DNA of 14,517 nucleotides from CAG-238 sp963601575 (GCA_963601575.1 CAVCFO010000035.1:1-14517), one strand, 5' to 3'. Positions 5,644-14,204 are shown, counted from the first letter of the stretch. Numbers and translations: made by a program. Notes: generated from the sequence alone by a model not told the origin.

Positions 5644-7800
5644 ATGAAAAAATCATTTGCAATTATCATGAGCGTGCTGATGACCTTTTGCTTCATGCCG
5701 GCCGCAGCGTTCGCTGGTGGCGGCGGGACAGATGATGCCGTTGTAGCAAAAATTGGAGATACAGAGTATACCGATTTGAATGCAGCGCTCAAAGCTGCAA
5801 AGGACGGAGATACGGTGAATATCATCGCTGACTGCACCATTTCGCCCGTCGAGATCGGTCCGGATAATGGGGAGAATGCGTGGACAGAAGGCATCACTAT
5901 CGAGGGCAACGGCCATACCATAACGGGCTGGGATAAGACAGCGTATGACAATGGTGGATATTCCCTTGCGATCGACGTGTACAGCAAGGTGACTTTTAAT
6001 AACATAAAATTCACGGACTTTGCTTGTGGGGACGATAGCACAACAATAGAAGCTGCGGTTATTAATGGATACAGCGGCTGTGATATAACGGTGAAAAACT
6101 GCTCCTTCGAAAAATTCAACCGTCAGGCGATTAATTTTGCGCCGGGCGGAGGTGGAAATATGAATGTTGAAAAATGCGCATTTGACTGCACGCCGGTTAA
6201 GGAAGAGTTCAGTGTCCAAAAGGCGTTTGTTATTAAACCGGGGACGGCGGAAAGCGAAGTGAACATCAAAGATTGCACGATCACCTGCGCAAAAAGCACG
6301 GCTGAGAGCTGGACCTCCGGAGGCATTGAAATTTTCGGTGGGACCGTTACCGTTGAGGGATGCATGCTAACAAACTGCGACGAAGGCGTAGCTGTTTTAC
6401 GCGAATATTTTAACGTCATCTACAATGAGGAAAACTATGATGTGAGTAGCAGTGTGACGCTGATAAACAACAGGATCTCGGCAAATAATAGAGCGGTATA
6501 TATTGGCTGTTACAAGGGCGGGGCTACAGAAGCAAAGGTCGAAATCAGGAGCGGCTACCACAAAGGGATAGTCGGGATCGCGGCATGTGCTGTGAACGAA
6601 CAAAGTGAAGGAGCAGATGAAACCGATTTGCAAAAATGCACATTAACACTTACCGGCGGGTACTACTCTGACGAGCCTGATGCCAAGTACGTTGCGGATG
6701 GCTACTACGTTGACGCCAGCAACATCAGCGGATATCCATATGAGGTAAAACAGGGCTCAAAGCCTGAAAACAGCACAATCGTGATCGTAAAAGATGAAAC
6801 TACGCCAAGCATTTCTGACGCAGTCACCGTACTAACTGACGATGAAACGACTGCTATCAATAAAAATACCAAGGTTGAGGGTGTGACCGAGGCGGTAGCG
6901 GGCAGCAAGGACACGCTGGTTGGAAACTCCGGCATTAACACTGCGGCTGAGGGCGTTGACAAGGTGAATGTAAATGTGAATGTGAAGGTTGAACTCACTG
7001 CTGCCGAGTTTTCGGATGAAAAGCAGGCTATGACCTATACCGCAACGCCGGTAGCGACGGTCACGACTACAAACTCTGCCGGCGAGGCTTTGGAAATCGT
7101 GACTAATGTTGTAGTTCCCAACTCTTTGCTGAGCGGCGAGCTGATTACCGTCAAACTGCCTTTGCATGAGGGTTTTGACCTAAAACAGATCAGGCATACA
7201 TCCTCCGATGGCTCTGTGGAGTATTTTTTAAAAACTCCAACGCGCGGCGCGAAGACATTTACAATCGACGAGAATAACTGCGCCGTATTTACAATCTCAA
7301 AGTTCAGCACATTTGAGCTTTCCGGCACGGTTACCTACGTCGCTCCGAGCAGAGGAGGTTATTACAAACCGGTAGACAAAGCCGAAGACAAGACAGAAAA
7401 CGAGACAGAAGGCAATACAAAGAATGACGCTGGCCAGATTTCAGCAGAGCAGGCCGCAAAGGTAAAAGAACTTGCGAGCAAAATCCAGCTCAAGGCACGT
7501 TCCGTGAAGACAGCCAAGGGAAACATCAAGGTTAGACTCAAAATTACCAAGGGCGCTGACAGCTTCAAGGCCCTCGAAGACATGGGCTACACCTTGAAAT
7601 ATCAGTTCTACAGAAGCACCCAGATGAGAAAGAACTATAAGTACAAGTTTGAAACCCTCGGCGCACCGTACACCAACACCGATGCGAAGAAAGGAACGAG
7701 ATACTACTACAAAGCTCGCATCGTGGTTTATGACAAAGAAGGAAACCTAATTACCAAAACGGATCTCAAAAAATGTTGGTATGCTACGAGAATAAGATAA
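5644..7800 (+). CDS. Secreted right-handed beta-helix surface protein with C-terminal FN3-like domain
   Basis: 718 residues, function not recognised; probably cell-surface or secreted. A signal peptide MKKSFAIIMSVLMTFCFMPA ends near AAAFAG (about residue 25). Residues ~33-374 look like a pectate-lyase-type parallel beta-helix: an opening IGDTEYTDLNAALKAAKDGD module, then rungs such as ITVKNCSFEKF and VTVEGCMLTNCDEG. Residues ~394-560 form a beta-rich module ending in FTISKFSTFELSG, then a charged linker (~562-599). Residues ~605-718 are a fibronectin-III-like domain (LKARSVKTAKGNIKV, FYRST, GTRYYYKARIVVYD) shared with the protein at 9742-14183. I see no LPXTG motif, SLH domain or lipobox. The start has GGAGGAG 3 nt upstream. 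It is monocistronic, bounded by terminators at 5314-5352 and 7812-7845. Confidence 0.85.
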   Translation: MKKSFAIIMSVLMTFCFMPAAAFAGGGGTDDAVVAKIGDTEYTDLNAALKAAKDGDTVNIIADCTISPVEIGPDNGENAWTEGITIEGNGHTITGWDKTAYDNGGYSLAIDVYSKVTFNNIKFTDFACGDDSTTIEAAVINGYSGCDITVKNCSFEKFNRQAINFAPGGGGNMNVEKCAFDCTPVKEEFSVQKAFVIKPGTAESEVNIKDCTITCAKSTAESWTSGGIEIFGGTVTVEGCMLTNCDEGVAVLREYFNVIYNEENYDVSSSVTLINNRISANNRAVYIGCYKGGATEAKVEIRSGYHKGIVGIAACAVNEQSEGADETDLQKCTLTLTGGYYSDEPDAKYVADGYYVDASNISGYPYEVKQGSKPENSTIVIVKDETTPSISDAVTVLTDDETTAINKNTKVEGVTEAVAGSKDTLVGNSGINTAAEGVDKVNVNVNVKVELTAAEFSDEKQAMTYTATPVATVTTTNSAGEALEIVTNVVVPNSLLSGELITVKLPLHEGFDLKQIRHTSSDGSVEYFLKTPTRGAKTFTIDENNCAVFTISKFSTFELSGTVTYVAPSRGGYYKPVDKAEDKTENETEGNTKNDAGQISAEQAAKVKELASKIQLKARSVKTAKGNIKVRLKITKGADSFKALEDMGYTLKYQFYRSTQMRKNYKYKFETLGAPYTNTDAKKGTRYYYKARIVVYDKEGNLITKTDLKKCWYATRIR

Positions 7801-7811
7801 GCTGAATACAA

Positions 7812-7845
7812 TTTGAGGCGACCTTGCGGGTCGCCTCAAACTTTT
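7812..7845 (+). terminator. Terminator of the beta-helix protein gene
   Basis: A perfect 12-bp stem, TTTGAGGCGACC (7812-7823) with GGTCGCCTCAAA (7829-7840), loop TTGCG, followed by CTTTT. It begins 11 bases after the stop codon. Confidence 0.92.
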
Positions 7846-7927
7846 GTAAGTGGCAGATCAGATTCGTTATACTGAGACATTATCACATTTAATTCATAAC
7901 TTTATCTCGTTAATGCAATAAAAGTCC

Positions 7928-7956
7928 TTGCAATCTCCTATCTTCTGCGGTAGAAT
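7928..7956 (+). promoter_or_regulatory. thrH promoter
   Basis: TTGCAA (7928-7933), a 17-nt spacer and TAGAAT (7951-7956), about 44 bp before the thrH start codon. The gene lies downstream of a strong terminator and so needs its own promoter. Confidence 0.7.
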
Positions 7957-7999
7957 AGAATTTAGTTTTGAAAGATTCATATTATGGGAGGCATAAGAA

Positions 8000-8602
8000 A
8001 TGTATGTAGTTTGTTTGGATTTAGAGGGCGTTTTGGTGCCCGAAATATGGGTTGCCTTTGCGGAGGCGAAGGGGATTTTGGAGCTGAAGAGAACGACCAG
8101 AGACGAGCCGGATTACGATAAATTGATGAAGTATCGACTTGACATATTGAAGGAGCATGGACTTGGGCTAAAAGAAATTCAAGAGACCATCGCAACGCTT
8201 GACCCGCTCCCGGGAGCAAAGGAATTTTTGGACGAGCTTAGGGATTTGACTCAGGTAGTTATCGTCAGCGACACCTTCGAGCAGTTTGCAAAGCCGCTGA
8301 TAAAGAAGCTGGGACTTCCGACTATCTTCTGCAATACGCTGGTTATAGGCGAAAATGGCGAGATAGCAGACTATAAGATGCGCATCGAAAACTCGAAATA
8401 CAGCACCGTGCGGGGACTTCAAAGCATCGGATTTGAGACAATCGCAAGCGGCGACAGCTATAACGACCTTGGCATGATAAAAGCAAGCAAGGCGGGCTAC
8501 CTTTTCAAGACCACCGAGCAGATCAAAAATGACAATCCTGACGTCAAGGCAGTGGAAAGCTTTGGCGAGCTGATGGCCGAAATCAAGAAGGTAATTCTGT
8601 AG
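8000..8602 (+). CDS. thrH: Phosphoserine phosphatase / homoserine phosphotransferase ThrH
   Basis: A 200-residue HAD-superfamily enzyme. ThrH of Pseudomonas aeruginosa dephosphorylates phosphoserine and can transfer the phosphate to homoserine, bridging serine and threonine synthesis. The N-terminus CLDLEGVLVPEIWVAFAE carries the nucleophile Asp (DLEG, typical of ThrH rather than classical SerB). TTRDEPDYDKLMKYRLDIL and the DPLPGAKEFL cap region follow. Then come HAD motif II VIVSDTF, a conserved Lys-containing segment and motif IV ASGDSYNDLGMI. Length matches the family (about 205). ATG at 8000 has GGGAGG 8 nt upstream. It appears monocistronic. In vivo substrate preference cannot be told from sequence. 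Confidence 0.92.
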   Translation: MYVVCLDLEGVLVPEIWVAFAEAKGILELKRTTRDEPDYDKLMKYRLDILKEHGLGLKEIQETIATLDPLPGAKEFLDELRDLTQVVIVSDTFEQFAKPLIKKLGLPTIFCNTLVIGENGEIADYKMRIENSKYSTVRGLQSIGFETIASGDSYNDLGMIKASKAGYLFKTTEQIKNDNPDVKAVESFGELMAEIKKVIL

Positions 8603-8618
8603 GCAAAACACAAATTTG

Positions 8619-8647
8619 TTGTACAAATCCAAGTTTCGGCTTATAAT
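8619..8647 (+). promoter_or_regulatory. Promoter of the nucleotidyltransferase gene, with overlapping palindrome
   Basis: TTGTAC (8619-8624), a 17-nt spacer and TATAAT (8642-8647). A short palindrome, ATTTGT-TGT-ACAAAT (about 8614-8628), covers the -35 box and could be an operator. The start codon is at 8670 with TAGGAGGCG upstream. Confidence 0.65.
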
Positions 8648-8669
8648 GGTGGTATTAGGAGGCGATTAA

Positions 8670-8951
8670 ATGACACTGGATGAAATCAGAAAAAATGTGC
8701 AGAAGCTCGCACCGGAATATCCGATAAAGAGGGTTGTATTGTTCGGGTCAAGAGCAGCCGGCAGACAGCGCGAAGACAGTGACGTTGATCTCATAATTGA
8801 GTTTACGCAAGCAATATCGCTGATAACCCTTGCGCAGATTAAGATGCGCCTCGAAGCGATGCTGAATCTGGGTGTAGATATCGTGCACGGACCGCTTAGA
8901 AACGACGACCTGCTTGAGATAGACAAGGAGGTCGAGCTGTATGTTGCGTAG
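8670..8951 (+). CDS. MNT-type minimal nucleotidyltransferase (MntA-like antitoxin)
   Basis: 93 residues with the DNA polymerase beta/KNTase-type minimal nucleotidyltransferase core: VVLFGSRAAGRQREDSDVDL (GS-x10-DxD, about residues 24-43) and a third carboxylate in GVDIVHGP (about residue 72). Relatives (MntA) are antitoxins of the type VII HepT/MntA systems, where the nucleotidyltransferase AMPylates and silences the HEPN ribonuclease HepT. Metal-binding residues appear intact, so it may be active. The expected HepT gene is absent: only a 19-codon overlapping ORF (8941-9000) and then a terminator follow. It could be an orphan antitoxin, a decayed module or a stand-alone enzyme. ATG at 8670 has AGGAGG 8 nt upstream. 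Confidence 0.85.
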   Translation: MTLDEIRKNVQKLAPEYPIKRVVLFGSRAAGRQREDSDVDLIIEFTQAISLITLAQIKMRLEAMLNLGVDIVHGPLRNDDLLEIDKEVELYVA

Positions 8952-9000
8952 AGATCAGCTCAAATTGATTCTTGAAAACGATAATGAAAGAGGAATTTAA
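8941..9000 (+). CDS. 19-codon ORF overlapping the nucleotidyltransferase gene; possible HepT remnant
   Basis: ATG at 8941 overlaps the end of the nucleotidyltransferase gene by 11 bases, the place where hepT usually starts. It encodes MLRRDQLKLILENDNERGI then TAA. The opening vaguely recalls HepT/DUF86 starts (charged residue, then a LILE-like helix), but it is far too short to be certain. AAGGAGG lies about 7 nt upstream at 8925-8931. It may be a translated microprotein, a truncated HepT or coincidence. Confidence 0.25.
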   Translation: MLRRDQLKLILENDNERGI

Positions 9001-9007
9001 TAATACG

Positions 9008-9034
9008 GACACCGGGCATGCCGGTGTCTTTTTC
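9008..9034 (+). terminator. Terminator of the nucleotidyltransferase gene
   Basis: The stem is GACACCGG (9008-9015) with CCGGTGTC (9021-9028), loop GCATG, followed by TTTTTC. It begins 7 bases after the 19-codon ORF. Confidence 0.9.
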
Positions 9035-9084
9035 TTCGAAAGCAGAGCAAAAAATCACGGGCAAAGTTTATCAAAAGAGAATCA

Positions 9085-9207
9085 CATAAATTATTCAAAA
9101 GCTGACGAAAAGGCGCCATCCATCTTACAATGGTGAAAAATTGTGCTAAAATTGCGCAAATAAATTATCCAAAAGCTCTTGAAAAGCCGCCGGCTATCCT
9201 GTATAAT
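9085..9207 (+). promoter_or_regulatory. Degenerate duplicated promoter-like segment
   Basis: Two ~50-bp imperfect copies start near 9086 and 9160. Each reads AAATTAT-CAAAAGCT, then GAAAAG, a GC-rich stretch and a -10-like box. The second copy has TTGAAA (9179-9184), 17 nt and TATAAT (9202-9207), a good promoter. The first is eroded (TACAAT at 9126-9131, poor -35). The rest of 9036-9318 is A-rich with no gene I can support. Confidence 0.5.
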
Positions 9208-9318
9208 TATTTTTTGATAAAAACAGTGCGGACCTTTCGCTGATTTGAAAAAAGCGCGAAAAACGCAAAAAGCATGCAAAAAAAGAAGTAAAAGAAGTAA
9301 TTTTTTCGCAAAAAGGAC

Positions 9319-9346
9319 TTGACAAAATGCAGCAGGCGGCCATAAT
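9319..9346 (+). promoter_or_regulatory. Proximal promoter of the large surface-protein gene
   Basis: TTGACA (9319-9324), a 16-nt spacer and CATAAT (9341-9346). The predicted start falls about 6-8 bases downstream, inside the AGAC repeat tract. It is the last plausible promoter before the gene; 9508-9730 is a GC-rich array with no promoter-like boxes. The promoter at 9179-9207 may also contribute. Confidence 0.75.
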
Positions 9347-9387
<41 letters not shown>

Positions 9388-9430
9388 AAGAAAAATCTGT
9401 CTATTTCTGCTGCGCATATTATCGCTCATA

Positions 9431-9507
9431 AGGCGCGCTCCGCCCAGGAGTTTTTCCGGGCGGGACGCGCCTTTGCGTGCTTTTTGACCGGGTGCGCCCG
9501 GTCTTTT
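9431..9507 (+). promoter_or_regulatory. Two terminator-like hairpins in the leader (possible attenuator)
   Basis: Hairpin 1 pairs AGGCGCG (9431-9437) with CGCGCCT (9466-9472) and CCGCCC (9440-9445) with GGGCGG (9458-9463), followed by a weak T run and TTTTT at 9481-9485. Hairpin 2 is a compact GACCGGG (9486-9492)-TGCG-CCCGGTC (9497-9503) followed by TTTT, an intrinsic terminator shape. Both lie between the promoter and the surface-protein start, so most transcripts could stop here, giving either a ~150-nt small RNA or attenuation. Confidence 0.6.
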
Positions 9508-9514
9508 GAGTCCC

Positions 9515-9700
9515 CATGCCGGCATCCGCGCGCCGGCAAGTACTATCCGGTATCCGCGCACCGGCAGGGGCCATCCGGCAACCATGCGCCGGTATGTATT
9601 ACCCGGCACCCGCGCACCGGCAGGGGCCATCCGGCATACATGCGCCGGTATGTATTACTCGGCACCCGCGCGCCGGAAGGGATTACCCGGCATATATGTG
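9515..9700. repeat. GC-rich palindrome array in the 5' leader, 56-bp higher-order unit
   Basis: About seven ~28-bp units, each bracketed by CCGG-type arms (for example TGCCGG...CCGGCA at 9518-9538), alternating between a CGCGC-centred and an ATGCG-centred form. Pairs of units form a 56-bp block starting CCATCCGGCA at 9571 and again at 9627, with few differences. The last unit is degenerate. All three plus frames stay open through the array, but only because the unit lacks stops; I see no ribosome binding site for them. Confidence 0.85.
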
Positions 9701-9741
9701 CCGAAAAACGCGCGGAAAAATTTATTTATAGGAGGTAAAAA

Positions 9742-12700
9742 ATGAAGAAAAGAATATTGAGCATCCTGCTCAGCCTCGTGATGGTGCTGACGCTCACGCC
9801 GGTATCAGCGTTTGCAGGGAGTCAAAGTGTAACTTTTGATGTGACGCTTAATGTTGGTAGTAATGTAACCTTAAAAAAGGTAATAGCTATCTTCCCTGGA
9901 GCACCCGATGCAGCCATCACAATTGTGAAAGGAAACGTAACCGGCGGAGTAAGAACTGGGGAACTTAGTATTGGAAATGGCAGCAAAATTGACAAAAAAA
10001 AGTCAGCGGTTTGGACTATGTTCATTTTGCTATGGTTGCTGAGGACACAAATGGCGCGTACTATTATTATACCAACGGCGGCAAGGTCGATTATGATGAA
10101 AACGCAGAAGAGAACACATGCAAGATTTATAGCGTGACAAACAACCGAGGAACCGTGGATGGTGACGGGTGGAAAAATTTAGGCGGCCAATGGGTTAAGG
10201 CCAAGCTGTTCCTAAATGTCAAGGCTGGCACGGGCGGCGAGGTCACCGGCAAGGGCTACTGCGACTATGGCGCGGGTATAGAAATAGAGGCGAAACCATA
10301 CGAGTGGTATAAGTTTGATAAGTGGAGCGATTGGGGAGAAAGTGGCGAAGAGGGAACAAAGAATCGCAGAACTGTAAGAATGCTGAATAATGGGGAGCTT
10401 ACGGCTTTGTTTGTGGCTGTTGAGGCCAAAGACGGTGGCGGGAACAAATACACTACCGTGACCGAGGCGCTGAGCAAAGTTACTGAAAGCGGCGCAACCA
10501 TCACCACCAAAGAATCCGGTCTGACCGCTGTGACGAGCGGCACCCTCGCGAGCGGCGTTACCTTGGAGACCCCGAAGGGAAAATTCACCGCGAGAGGCGG
10601 CGATGCGACGATCAGCATGGATATAGACGGCGCGATCACCTTGACAAGCGGCAAGCTCGAGGTCAATGGCACGGAGCTGACCGCTGGCGCCGAGCTTAAG
10701 GCAAAGATCAACAGTGTGGATAAGACCTTTACGAGCGGAAGCGGCAAACATTTCACTCTTAGCACCGACGGCACACTGACGCTGGACGCGGAGGGCTCTG
10801 TAAAAGTGGGAAGTGATGTTACCTTCGCGGGCAAGGCGGGCGACAGCTTCAAGCTCGATGTGAGAGAAGATGGCGTCACCGCAACCATCCCTAAGGATGC
10901 GACCGTCACCGCAGGCGGCGTGACCATCACGGGCGTTGCACCGGAGGAAGGCAAGGACGCCACCAAGGTAGCTCTTGAAAGTACACCAACCCTCATCGCG
11001 GGCGCAGGCAAGGTGACCGGCGAGATGACCGTAAACGCGAAACTGAGCGATGAGAAAACAGTTGCGGTGACCGTTCCTGACGGCACGACCGCAATCATCG
11101 ACCTTGACGCCGTTCCAAAGGCAGTTAGGGATCTAGAAGCAGGCGAGTCCGTAACCTACGGCAAGATTACTTACAAAGCAGTTGGTGGCAGCAGCTTCCC
11201 GCTGGATAGCAGTAAGCTGACACAGACAGGCGAGTCGGCAGAGATTCCGGGAAGCACAGCCGCAAGCATCAAGCTCGGAACCGACACCACCGATCCTGCA
11301 TATACCGCGCCTGTTGTAAATATTGCAAGCACAAACGCCAGCCGGATGACCGTTGCCAAAACAGAAGAAGGAGGAACGGTCGAAGTAGCGTCTGCAGATG
11401 GCAAGTTCACCGTGGGTGAAATGACCTATACGGCAGGGGAGGCCGGCGCCGTCTTTGCAGTTGGCGCAGGCGGCGAGGTAGCGATAACAAAACTCTCTGC
11501 CAAGCTCGGCGCAAAAGATTATGTCATCGGCGGCGGCAGCGGCAAGAAGATTGCCAATACGGCTACCAGCGGTGAGGCGATCACCGTGACGGCCGGAACA
11601 GACGGGGACACCGTTATAGTTCCAAAAGGCGGCAAGGTCACGATCGACGAAGTAGAATACGAAAATGCATCTGACTCAGAATCGATGACCATTGTGGTGA
11701 CTAAAGAAAACGGAAACAAGCTGACAGCCGGCGCAGTCAAGCTCGACCCGAACGAGGAGATCAAGGCAAGCGCTGGTGATACGCTCATCAGAAATACCTG
11801 CGCCGGGGTCATCACAGTCGAAGCAAGCGACCCTGAAGAGGGCAAGGCGACCGTAACCGTACGAGAATATGGCAATGTGACAATCGCCGGAGAGAAATAC
11901 GAAAACGCCTCTGACCTAAAAGCTATGACCATCGTGGTCGGCGAGAACGGTTATGAGATCACGGACGGCTCCGTCAAGCTCGAAAATGGCGAAGCTATCA
12001 AGGTCGGCGAAGGCAGCGTCAAAGTTACGAACACCAACGAGAAAACGATTACGGTAGATGAAGGAGGCGGCATCGTAACCGTCCCAGAGGGCGGCAAGCT
12101 GACCATCGGCAATGCAACGATCACCGACATAAATCAGAAGACTATTTTCAAAGTCGCTAACGACGGCCAGACAAGCGTAGAACTTGCCAATGGAGAAACC
12201 GTTACGATCAACAACGTGATCTACACCGGCGCTGAGGGAGAGGACGCGACCAGCGGCGGCACGCTGACCATCAATGCGAATGGCAAGGTCTCGGCAGTCA
12301 CAGGCGAAATCGTAATCGCAATCGACGAGGATGTTATGGATGCGGGCTTTAGCTATGACATAGTTCCGGAGACATCCGTAACTGCCGGCAAGTATGTATA
12401 TACCGCACCGGCTGGTTGCAATCTTGGCGATGTAACGATAGAAGGACGCGTAGACGAAGCAGGCGCTATTCTTAACCCTGCGATCGTCCTGAAGGATGCA
12501 AATGACAATGTTACCGTAGCTCTTTCGACAGACGCGGAGCAGAGTGCAACCTACACCGCGGCGAGCGCGGATGCGATGTTTGCAATGGCAGCGGCAGGTA
12601 CCGATACCAAGAAGATCGACCTGCTCGACAATAGCAAGGTAAGCCCTAAGCCGACAACAAACAGCTCGCTGAAATTCACCGATAAGGAATCCTATGTCAT

Positions 12701-14183
12701 AAACGGCACGACCTATCAGGCACAGGATGTCAAGGATGAGGACAACAAGGTGAAGGAAGCAGTAAGCTATACCGTGACCTTCGGAGAAGCTGAGGTCGAA
12801 ACCGGCAAGAAGAACGAGGATGGCGAGCCAATCAAGGAAACCGTCAGCCGCAACACCGTCGCAGTTGAATCCGGATCCAAGGTTAAGGTAACCATGGCTA
12901 ACAAAGGAACAATCAGCATCGCAAGCGGCTGTGTAGGCGAAGAGCAGTTCACATCCGCTCTGCCATTTACTGCAATGAACGGAAACGCATCGCTCATCAT
13001 CGACAATAGCGTAACAACTACCCCGAACAAGATCAGCGGTGACGATTCATATCTCACAGCGATCAAGGGCGAGGGCGACACCATCACTGGATATGAGGTA
13101 AGAAGACGCTCATCCGGCGGAGTAGTAGCGCCTTCCGGCAATGTGACCAACACAACCGAGGATAAGAATACCGGTTCGGGTGCAGGCACAAGCAAGGTTG
13201 ACACCACAACCGCAGTCATAACGCCAGAGACCAAGACGAACACGGACGGAACGAGGACGACCACCGTAGCGGTTGACAAGACAACTGGTGACTCGATCGT
13301 AGATAAGGCAGTCGAGAACAAATCCGAAGAAGTCGTTGTAAATACGACCACGACGACAAACTCGGCCGTAACCGAGACCGCAGCAGGTAGCAAGACAGAG
13401 GTCGCCCTCCCGGAAGAAACGGTTCAGGGACTTTCCCAGAAGACCGAAGCTGCCATCACCATCAAGTCAGACGCTGCCGAGGTTACGCTCGATAAGGAAG
13501 CAGTCCAGGCAGTGGCAGAGCAGGCAGGTAGCACCGGAACGGTAAGCCTGGTTGTAGAGACCGTTAAACAGGATGCGAGCGCCGTAGAGGTAGACCTAAA
13601 GCTCGTAACATCCAAGGGAACCGTAAGCGACTTTAGAGGCGGAAATGTATCCGTAACAGTTAAGCTGAATGCAGCACTTGCGGCAAAACCAGTAGTGTGC
13701 GTATATATCGATGGCAGCCAGCTTTATCACAAGGTAAGCGGCCAAAAGAACGCAGACGGCACATTCACCTTCCAGACAAACCACTTCTCGACCTATGCAA
13801 TCATGGCAGAAGAAGAAGCTGACCAGGTGATTGCAGAACAGAACGCAGAGGTTGAAAAGCTCACAAGCGATCTCACACTCAAGGCACGCTCCGTAAAGAC
13901 CGCAAAGGGCAATATCAAGGTAACCCTCACAGTAAATGCCAACAACATCAAGGCAATCGAAGACCTCGGCTATACTGTAAAATACAAATTCTACAGAAGC
14001 ACCAAGAAGGCGAAAGGCTACAAGGCAAAGATCGAAGGAACCGGCAAGACCTATACCAACACATCCGGCAAAAAAGGCACCAAGTATTACTACAAAGCCC
14101 GCGTGATGGTATACGATTCACAGGGCGCGCTCATCGCAAAGTCAGAATTGAAGCAGTGCAAGTACGCGTGCAGAGTTAAATAG
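9742..14183 (+). CDS. Very large secreted beta-rich surface protein, ORF split by a -1 frame change at an A8 tract
   Basis: Function not recognised; an adhesin-like surface protein by architecture. Frame 1 (9742-10137) starts with AGGAGG 6 nt upstream and encodes signal peptide MKKRILSILLSLVMVLTLTP ending near SAFAG (about residue 26). It is open only to codon 131. Frame 0 runs from at least 10002 to TAG 14181-14183, with no signal peptide or ribosome binding site of its own. Joining them at A8 (9994-10001) gives about 1480 residues. Domains (joined numbering): ~157-227 resembles a divergent InlB B-repeat (GGEVTGKGYCDYGAGIEIEA, YKFDKWSDW); ~230-1120 is low-aromatic, Thr/Gly/Val-rich with degenerate repeats; ~1120-1150 is a linker; NHFSTYAI is near 1347; ~1379-1480 is the FN3-like domain shared with the protein at 5644-7800. 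No LPXTG or SLH. It could also be a recent frameshift mutant or a sequencing error. Confidence 0.8.
9994..10002 (+). other. A8 tract / A-AAA-AAG slippery site at the frame junction
   Basis: Eight As followed by G, read in the upstream frame as AAA-AAA-AAG. The last seven bases are the A-AAA-AAG heptamer used for programmed -1 frameshifting in E. coli dnaX. A -1 shift here joins KIDKKK to VSGLDYVHFAMV in the long downstream frame. A9 in the DNA would give the same fusion. A downstream TCAGC (10003-10007) can pair with GCTGA around a 30-nt loop, which is a weak stimulator at best. Confidence 0.85.
11620..12235 (+). repeat. Three degenerate internal repeats in the large surface protein
   Basis: Coding repeats begin near 11620, 11856 and 12079. 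The protein pattern is TVPKGGKVTIDEVEYENASD, TVREYGNVTIAGEKYENASD and TVPEGGKLTIGNATI, each followed by a TIVV- or TIFKV-type strand and, in the first two, a KL-x-NGE-like turn. The YENASD-to-TIVV portion is also similar at DNA level between ~11654 and ~11895. They suggest a stacked beta-strand stalk grown by duplication. Confidence 0.6.
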
Positions 14184-14204
14184 CTAAATATAGTAAGGCG
14201 AAAG

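Noticed and set aside
9515..9700. CRISPR array
   Set aside because: Units are palindromic, vary in length and have no unique spacers; no cas genes are nearby.
9484..9745. Three overlapping plus-strand open frames through the palindrome array (70-84 codons each)
   Set aside because: They are open only because the GC-rich unit lacks stops. Two begin with TTG, none has a Shine-Dalgarno site, and the 56-bp period is not a multiple of three, so the same peptides recur in different frames.
10212..13393. Long minus-strand open frames opposite the large surface-protein gene (up to 277 codons)
   Set aside because: They are shadows caused by its Thr/Val/Ala-rich codon use; no ribosome binding sites, and low-complexity translations.
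10011..14183. Downstream half of the large gene as an independent gene
   Set aside because: No ribosome binding site, promoter or signal peptide near its first possible starts, and the translation continues smoothly from the upstream frame at the A8 tract.
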